From Thermoplasmata archaeon (GTDB taxonomy: Archaea > Thermoplasmatota > Thermoplasmata > Lutacidiplasmatales > UBA184): a stretch of 9,523 nucleotides of DNA. This document shows positions 5,983-9,523 of this stretch, one piece after another. Below the pieces are notes generated by a model. It was not told where the DNA came from and searched no databases. It was given only the letters and a program-made list of their open reading frames with translations. A program made the translations under genes and the position numbers. Location of the stretch: assembly GCA_030042955.1 (NCBI GenBank), contig JASHYQ010000235.1:1-9523 (forward strand). The letters run 5' to 3'. The number at the start of each line of letters is the position of its first letter. Within the stretch, counting starts at the first letter, position 1.

Positions 5983-6247
5983 CGCCGCAGCCGGTTGTTC
6001 GAGGAAGGCGGAATGTGGGGGTCGTGGACAAACCGCCCCCTTCTCCGACGGAAGCCACTCGAGTGAACAACCCCCTCACTCCGAACTCCTCTGCGCCTCT
6101 TCATCATCGTCGGCGCTCTGACCGCTGTTGGACCCCGTTGGGCTAAACGCCCGCGTCACGGGCAATCCGCGGTCGTCGAGCGTACGGGCGTGGGTCCCCC
6201 GGCCAACGTCGCTCGCCTTCTCTCGCGAGCACGAACATCGAAGGGCC
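5983..6247. other. Intergenic stretch, no supported gene
   Basis: About 265 bases between the methyltransferase and the first SRPBCC gene. The only structure I noticed is GGGC-TAAAC-GCCC at 6140-6152, a short inverted repeat around a TATA-like core, but no plausible gene begins 25-40 bases after it. Confidence 0.5.
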
Positions 6248-6254
6248 AAATTTG
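6248..6254 (+). promoter_or_regulatory. TATA-like box for the first SRPBCC paralogue
   Basis: AAATTTG is the only A/T-rich run near this gene and would place transcription start around 6275. A TTG at 6252 could open the frame but falls inside this box, so a downstream start (GTG 6273 or ATG 6285) is preferred. Confidence 0.45.
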
Positions 6255-6284
6255 AAGAGCCGACGGCCGTCTGTGCCGCACGCA

Positions 6285-6764
6285 ATGCCCGAGGACAGCC
6301 GGCGGGTCTACGCGACGCACGTCGGACGGGTCTCCAAGATCATCGCCGCTCCGATCGGCTACGTGTACGACTGGTGCACCGACTATCGAGCAGACGACGG
6401 GAGGTACTCGAGGTCCAAACCGAGGTTCCGCGTTATTGAGCTGCGGGCCGACCGGGTCGTTCGCATCCGGTACTCCGATCCTAGGAACAAGCAGCTCGCG
6501 GTGGCTGTGGAACTCGTCCGTCTGCGGCCGCCGAACGCCTGGCACCTGGATCAGATCGACGAATCTGACTTCAATTCTGTTGACTACAAGCTCACCCGGT
6601 TAGGCCCCAAGAAGACTCGAATCTCCATCGTCCTCGTGGAGCGCTGGATGGTCCCGAAGTTTCCTCCAAGGTCTGAGTGGGTTCGAAGGGCGAACGTTTT
6701 CTGGGACGGATTGGTAGCCACCCTGGAAGCGCATTTCCGGCAGGGGCTTCCGGCCAGAGGTTGA
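6285..6764 (+). CDS. SRPBCC-like protein, first of a tandem pair
   Basis: About 159 residues from the ATG at 6285; the open frame reaches back to a TTG at 6252, which would lie in the promoter. The pattern is SRPBCC / START-like. An opening strand leads into A-A-P-I-G-Y-V-Y-D-W-C-T-D-Y-R-A-D-D-G-R-Y-S, a helix pair with a marked cluster of Trp, Cys and Asp. Strands follow (V-V-R-I-R-Y, L-A-V-A-V-E-L-V-R-L, V-D-Y-K-L-T-R-L, T-R-I-S-I-V-L-V-E-R) and a long closing helix with W-V-R-R-A-N-V-F-W. SRPBCC proteins bind or modify hydrophobic molecules such as lipids or polyketides; the ligand here is unknown. The gene at 6898 is a diverged copy in the same order, 133 bases downstream. No signal peptide or membrane segment. 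Function remains open. Confidence 0.8.
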   Translation: MPEDSRRVYATHVGRVSKIIAAPIGYVYDWCTDYRADDGRYSRSKPRFRVIELRADRVVRIRYSDPRNKQLAVAVELVRLRPPNAWHLDQIDESDFNSVDYKLTRLGPKKTRISIVLVERWMVPKFPPRSEWVRRANVFWDGLVATLEAHFRQGLPARG

Positions 6765-6823
6765 AGACCGACTGAACCCCACCGCGAGCCTAGGCTTGGT
6801 CGTCGCCGGACCTCCCTATGTTG

Positions 6824-6880
6824 TGAGCGAAGGACACCTTGAGCGAAGCCTATACCCGAACCCCCTTTCCTAGGTTCGGG
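6824..6880 (+). promoter_or_regulatory. Structured promoter of the second SRPBCC paralogue
   Basis: Three elements stand in order. TGAGCGAAG occurs twice (6824-6832 and 6840-6848), 16 bases apart. CCTATA (6849-6854) follows directly and can be the TATA box, with the second repeat in the position of the BRE. Then come CCCGAACC (6855-6862) and GGTTCGGG (6873-6880), a perfect eight-base inverted repeat with a ten-base loop. Transcription should start about 6878, at the end of the inverted repeat, so the repeat looks like a repressor site and the direct repeats like an activator site. These roles are inferred from position only. Confidence 0.5.
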
Positions 6881-6897
6881 ACGCTGAGGGTGCTAGT

Positions 6898-7377
6898 GTG
6901 CCGGAGGGAGGACCAAGTCGCCGGTACCAAGTGCGATTGACGTTTCGAGCCCCACTCCCGTATGTCTTTCGCTGGTGCACGAACTACACCACTGACGACG
7001 GACAGTATTCGGGTGAAGGCTACCGACGACGCATCTTGAGTCGGTCGGATCGTAAAGTTGTTTTCGAGGACCTGTTCGACGCCAAGCAAGGTTGGATCTG
7101 GATCCACCGAACCGTACGCCTGCTGCCGCCCGACCGGTGGCACGCTGACTCGGTGGGGAGCGACCGGATTCTATCGGTGGACTATCAGCTCTCGAGTCTG
7201 CCTGGCGACCGTACGCGGCTCACGATCGACGCCCGTCGACGACCGTACGGGATAGGTACAGCGAACCCTCCCAAGACCGAGTGGCAGCGCAATGTGGCCG
7301 GGAGCTGGAAGAGATTCCGTCGCCTCCTCGAACGAGAGTACCGGAGGAGCAAGGCCAATCATACTGGTCGATGTTGA
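6898..7377 (+). CDS. SRPBCC-like protein, second of a tandem pair
   Basis: A 159-residue paralogue of the protein at 6285. Shared blocks are A-P-L-P-Y-V-F-R-W-C-T-N-Y-T-T-D-D-G-Q-Y-S (about residues 18-38), R-T-V-R-L-L-P-P-D-R-W-H-A-D, S-V-D-Y-Q-L-S-S-L, T-R-L-T-I-D, and P-K-T-E-W-Q-R-N with a closing amphipathic helix rich in Arg. Spacing between blocks is conserved while overall identity is modest, so the duplication is old or the copies have specialised. The GTG at 6898 is chosen because GAGGGTG (6886-6892) ends five bases before it and resembles an archaeal Shine-Dalgarno sequence, in contrast to the leaderless genes nearby. It has its own structured promoter, so the pair need not be co-expressed. 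Ligand and role unknown. Confidence 0.8.
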   Translation: MPEGGPSRRYQVRLTFRAPLPYVFRWCTNYTTDDGQYSGEGYRRRILSRSDRKVVFEDLFDAKQGWIWIHRTVRLLPPDRWHADSVGSDRILSVDYQLSSLPGDRTRLTIDARRRPYGIGTANPPKTEWQRNVAGSWKRFRRLLEREYRRSKANHTGRC

Positions 7378-7431
7378 CTCGGTCAATCCCCTTCTCCGCC
7401 TCCGATGTACTCGACTGACGCTGTCCGACCC

Positions 7432-7440
7432 TTCATAAGC
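7432..7440 (+). promoter_or_regulatory. TATA-like box ahead of a small basic frame
   Basis: TTCATAAGC is centred about 30 bases before the ATG at 7466, the same spacing as at the other leaderless starts here. Confidence 0.35.
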
Positions 7441-7465
7441 GCGCCAGCTGTGAGCACACCCCAGA

Positions 7466-7591
7466 ATGACTCAGAAGCGGCGGCAGCAGGTGAAGCACCA
7501 GTACATGAATCGTCGCTCTGCTACCCTCAAGTCGCAGACCTATCTCTCGCGGGATCAGCGGCGTCGGAAGCGCGACGCGCGCACTAGGTAA
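7466..7591 (+). CDS. Possible 41-residue highly basic protein
   Basis: A short frame beginning M-T-Q-K-R-R-Q-Q-V-K-H-Q-Y-M-N-R-R and ending in Q-R-R-R-K-R-D-A-R-T-R. About a third of its residues are Arg or Lys and only a few are hydrophobic. About three quarters of its third positions are G or C, somewhat below the clear genes. A TATA-like box 30 bases ahead and a terminating TAA support a real gene; the short length is against it. Small basic proteins of this kind often bind nucleic acid, but no family is recognised. It lies between the second SRPBCC gene and the convergent VOC gene, whose end is 29 bases away. Confidence 0.38.
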   Translation: MTQKRRQQVKHQYMNRRSATLKSQTYLSRDQRRRKRDARTR

Positions 7592-7620
7592 CCTCGAACC
7601 GGATGGGGACCAACCACTGT

Positions 7621-8004
7621 TTACGCGCGTCGTCCAAACGACCATCCGCGCTTGTCAACGACGTCGAATAGGTTGCCCTCCGGGTCGGCGAGCGTTACAA
7701 AGTCCTGGGCTTTGGAAGGTCTGCTCCGGATTGTCGCTCCCAGGCGAACGAGTCGATCTACCTCACGCTCGGGTTCAGAGGAATAGAGGTCCAGGTGCAA
7801 CCGATAGTCAGGGAGAGGCCCTTCCTCCGTCCGGTTCAAGGAAACGTTGGGACCGATTTCCCTTGGGTCCTTCAACACCACTCCATCATCCTCCGGAGGT
7901 TCTCGAGGAACGTAGTGTAGCGCTTCCTGCCAGAACGGGATCATCTTGGCAAGATCCGCACTGTCGATTACGATGGAGCCGATCCAGGTCGTCGGGTCCG
8001 CCAT
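7621..8004 (-). CDS. VOC-superfamily (glyoxalase-like domain) protein
   Basis: A 127-residue single VOC domain. It opens with W-I-G-S-I-V-I-D-S-A-D-L-A-K-M-I-P-F-W-Q-E-A-L-H-Y (residues 7-31), has a strand after G-V-V-L-K-D-P, then R-L-H-L-D-L-Y with E-V-D-R-L-V-R-L-G-A, and ends in F-V-T-L-A-D-P-E-G-N-L-F-D-V-V-D. The layout, especially the W-Q-E-A-L and D-P-E-G-N-x-F motifs, is typical of glyoxalase-like proteins of Actinobacteria and Archaea that lack a proven substrate. The start at 8004 is preferred over a TTG at 8028: GGAG sits seven bases before it, and a TATA-like GGTTAAGA is found at 8046-8039 on the minus strand. It is unrelated in detail to the VOC gene at 2853. Confidence 0.86.
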   Translation of the reverse strand: MADPTTWIGSIVIDSADLAKMIPFWQEALHYVPREPPEDDGVVLKDPREIGPNVSLNRTEEGPLPDYRLHLDLYSSEPEREVDRLVRLGATIRSRPSKAQDFVTLADPEGNLFDVVDKRGWSFGRRA

Positions 8005-8320
8005 CGGTAGTCTCCGTTCGGCCAACACAACCCGACCGTCTTAACCAACCGGCTCTTGGAAGCGGTCGATCTGGAGCAGGTGGCTTCGTCGGTTCGGAGG
8101 ACGAGACGTAGGTAAGCCACGCGTTTCGCACGGATTCGTACCGTCAAGAGGATCCCGTTCACGGACCACCGTACACGAGGACGCAGGGACGATCTCCGAC
8201 TTCCGGCAGCTCAGCCGTTCAGGTGACGATTCCCTCGTCGTGCGCGAGACCCTCGCGGGGACCCCGGGTCACCGCCTGGCAGGACGATGGTCGGGAAGAC
8301 CGCGGTGATCCCTTGGGGAC
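8005..8320. other. Intergenic stretch, VOC promoter at its left end
   Basis: The left end holds the VOC gene's GGAG (plus-strand ctcc at 8012-8015) and TATA-like box (plus-strand 8039-8046). From about 8050 to 8320, downstream of the cupredoxin gene, I see no gene, repeat or clear terminator. Confidence 0.5.
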
Positions 8321-8965
8321 CTAGGGGAGCAGCTCGGGGGGTGGACGGTGGGCCCCCCGTCGGCGTCGCCAGATGATGATCCCCGCGAGGACGGCGACGA
8401 TGATCAATCCGCCGAGAACGGCGATAACGGTCGAACCGGTGGTCGGGATCTCCGAGCCGGTACCATGCCGGGTAAGGTTCGAGGGGACCGGCTCTCCGAA
8501 GGCGATGAACCCGTACATGCCTTCCGCAAAGTGCCCCGATTGGTTGCAGATGAACTCGTACCATCCCGGGGATGAGGGCGAGGTGAAATTGCCGACGGAG
8601 ACCTCTCCTTCATAGTTCACCTCGGCCGCATACAGGGCGTGGTACTCGGTAAAGAGCTGATTCAGTTGGGCAGCAGTATAGTCGTTCGGGATCTCGAACC
8701 CCTCGCGCGAGGAGATGTTGAACGTGTGGGGGAGCACGTCATCGTCGGTAAACGTCACGGTGATGTTGGCGCTCAGGGGAAGGTTGCCGATGGTGTCGGG
8801 CTGGTAGCCGAAGTTCGACACGGCCGCGATCGAGATCGAGGCCGACCCTCCCGCCGGCTGGGACCCCAGCCGGTCGGCTCTCGGCGGAAGCTGGCCGCTC
8901 GCTGCCGTTACGGCGATTCCCGCAAAAACTACGGCTGCCAAGGCCAAGAGGTTCCAGGGTCGCAA
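8321..8965 (-). CDS. Membrane-anchored cupredoxin (type 1 blue copper protein)
   Basis: A 214-residue secreted or surface protein. Residues 1-23 form a signal-like hydrophobic segment. The cupredoxin domain spans about 43-157 and carries the full type 1 copper set: H80 in L-P-H-T-F-N-I, then C140, H145 and M150 in F-I-C-N-Q-S-G-H-F-A-E-G-M. A membrane helix at about 178-199 is followed by R-R-R-R, which anchors the domain on the outer face. Such proteins are mobile or tethered electron carriers of respiratory chains (plastocyanin/sulfocyanin-like) or copper-handling proteins. The insertion between the first His and the Cys, about residues 87-120, is longer than in small plastocyanins. The start is a TTG, the first usable codon before the signal segment, so it is uncertain. 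It is divergent from the ABC permease gene. The stop is TAG. Confidence 0.9.
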   Translation of the reverse strand: MRPWNLLALAAVVFAGIAVTAASGQLPPRADRLGSQPAGGSASISIAAVSNFGYQPDTIGNLPLSANITVTFTDDDVLPHTFNISSREGFEIPNDYTAAQLNQLFTEYHALYAAEVNYEGEVSVGNFTSPSSPGWYEFICNQSGHFAEGMYGFIAFGEPVPSNLTRHGTGSEIPTTGSTVIAVLGGLIIVAVLAGIIIWRRRRGAHRPPPELLP

Positions 8966-9010
8966 GGTCTCACACCCGGCACGAGCGAGGTACAGAGTCC
9001 CACGCTCCGC

Positions 9011-9017
9011 TAAAGGT
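9011..9017 (-). promoter_or_regulatory. TATA-like box for the cupredoxin gene
   Basis: On the minus strand this reads CTTTAGC, about 48 bases ahead of the TTG start, giving a short leader with GGTGTGA near the start as a possible ribosome binding site. It is a weak box, and the start codon it serves is itself uncertain. Confidence 0.3.
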
Positions 9018-9070
9018 GTGTGGACGAGGAGAACGTGACCGGACGCGAACCAGAAGGACTCGGCTCGAGG

Positions 9071-9082
9071 GAAAGTTTAAAC
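9071..9082 (+). promoter_or_regulatory. Strong TATA box with purine-rich BRE for the permease gene
   Basis: GTTTAAAC (9075-9082), preceded by the purine run GAGGGAAA, is the best archaeal promoter in the window. Transcription should start near 9104, just after a six-T run (9097-9102), leaving a leader of about 90 bases before the GTG at 9195. Confidence 0.6.
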
Positions 9083-9194
9083 GGCTCGCGAGGGCATTTT
9101 TTCGCACCGCCGGTGGCGTGCGTGGACCCCGCCCGGTCTACCGTCGCTCCCCGGCCGGGAAGCGGGCGGGGACGCCCGGGACGATGAGCACCCT

Positions 9195-9523
9195 GTGGCG
9201 ACCGTGACCTCGTCTCCGGTCGTTCGCGGGACGCCGAACGAGGTCCGGCACCGCGTCTCCGGCGTCGGGGACTGGTGGATCGTCACCGTGCACCAGCTTC
9301 GGCACTACCTGAGGACCACCCGGTTCCTGGGGCTGCTGAGTTTCGTGTTCGCGGTCTCTGCCTTGACCCTGACGTTCGAGGTCAGCGTGGGCGTCGCCAC
9401 GGTACGACTCACGCAACTCTTCCGGTCCTCGGAGTATGTCTGCAACTTCCTCGGCTACGCCCCGCTCTGGATCATCCTCGCGGCCGCCTTCTTCGGCGGC
9501 GATGCGTTGAGCGTCGACTTCTC
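9195..9523 (+). CDS. ABC-2-type transporter permease, 5' part
   Basis: A frame of 109 codons open at the window edge. After a polar head it reads D-W-W-I-V-T-V-H-Q-L-R-H-Y-L-R-T-T-R-F-L, then a membrane helix L-L-S-F-V-F-A-V-S-A-L-T-L-T-F (about residues 50-64), a loop, and a second helix P-L-W-I-I-L-A-A-A-F-F (about 93-103) ending in G-G-D-A-L-S-V-D-F-S. The basic stretch before the first helix and the F-F-G-G-D-A-L-S-x-[DE]-F signature are typical of ABC-2 permeases, membrane halves of ABC exporters whose ATPase is usually the next or previous gene; none is seen here. The GTG at 9195 is the first start codon in frame after the promoter at 9071-9082; a GTG at 9204 is possible. Substrate unknown. 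Confidence 0.72.
   Translation, partial: MATVTSSPVVRGTPNEVRHRVSGVGDWWIVTVHQLRHYLRTTRFLGLLSFVFAVSALTLTFEVSVGVATVRLTQLFRSSEYVCNFLGYAPLWIILAAAFFGGDALSVDF

Noticed and set aside
6140..6152. GGGC-TAAAC-GCCC as a promoter or terminator
   Set aside because: No plausible gene starts at the right distance, there is no T-run after it, and the stem is only four bases.
6128..6439. A 103-codon plus-strand frame overlapping the first SRPBCC gene
   Set aside because: It lies in another frame of a gene with a clear fold; its translation is Arg-rich with no motif.
9184..9207. A seven-codon frame (M-S-T-L-W-R-P) overlapping the permease start
   Set aside because: It could be an upstream regulatory frame, but it is too short to tell from chance and has no ribosome binding site.

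Overview
The window reads as archaeal chromosome, very GC-rich, with genes whose third codon positions are nearly all G or C. Three observations point to Archaea. AT-rich TATA-like boxes sit about 25-30 bases ahead of several start codons with no room for a leader, which suggests leaderless mRNAs. The intact VapB antitoxin is of the short archaeal type. A cupredoxin carries a C-terminal membrane anchor. A GC-rich soil or sediment member of the Thermoplasmatota is my best guess, but that is inference; there is no rRNA, tRNA or ribosomal protein gene to fix the taxonomy.

Layout. 1-650: a possible 3' fragment of an upstream gene, then an AHSA1/SRPBCC-domain protein. 950-1494: a small membrane-anchored protein of unknown function with a promoter in front. 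1700-2348: an intact vapBC toxin-antitoxin operon. 2435-3314: an AhpD/carboxymuconolactone-decarboxylase-like protein, then a VOC (glyoxalase-fold) protein. 3436-4069, minus strand: a second vapBC pair in decay. The antitoxin carries one amber codon in an otherwise readable frame. The toxin has an amber codon, frame disruptions and a lost catalytic aspartate. 4274-5023, minus: a diverged RecA/KaiC-like protein without a usable Walker A motif. 5347-5982: a SAM-dependent methyltransferase. 6285-7377: two tandem SRPBCC-like paralogues sharing a W-C-T-[DN]-Y-x2-D-D-G-x-Y-S signature. 7466-7591: a possible 41-residue very basic protein. 7621-8004, minus: a second VOC protein. 8321-8965, minus: a membrane-anchored blue-copper protein. 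9195-end: the 5' part of an ABC-2-type permease, divergent from the cupredoxin.

No single large pathway is visible. The window is a patchwork of small single-gene units, many apparently with their own promoters, typical of an accessory or housekeeping-poor stretch. The best-supported unusual points are the side-by-side intact and decayed vapBC modules, the tandem SRPBCC pair with its structured promoter, the Walker-A-less RecA-like protein, and the copper protein / ABC permease divergon. I saw no CRISPR array, insertion sequence, tRNA or rRNA.
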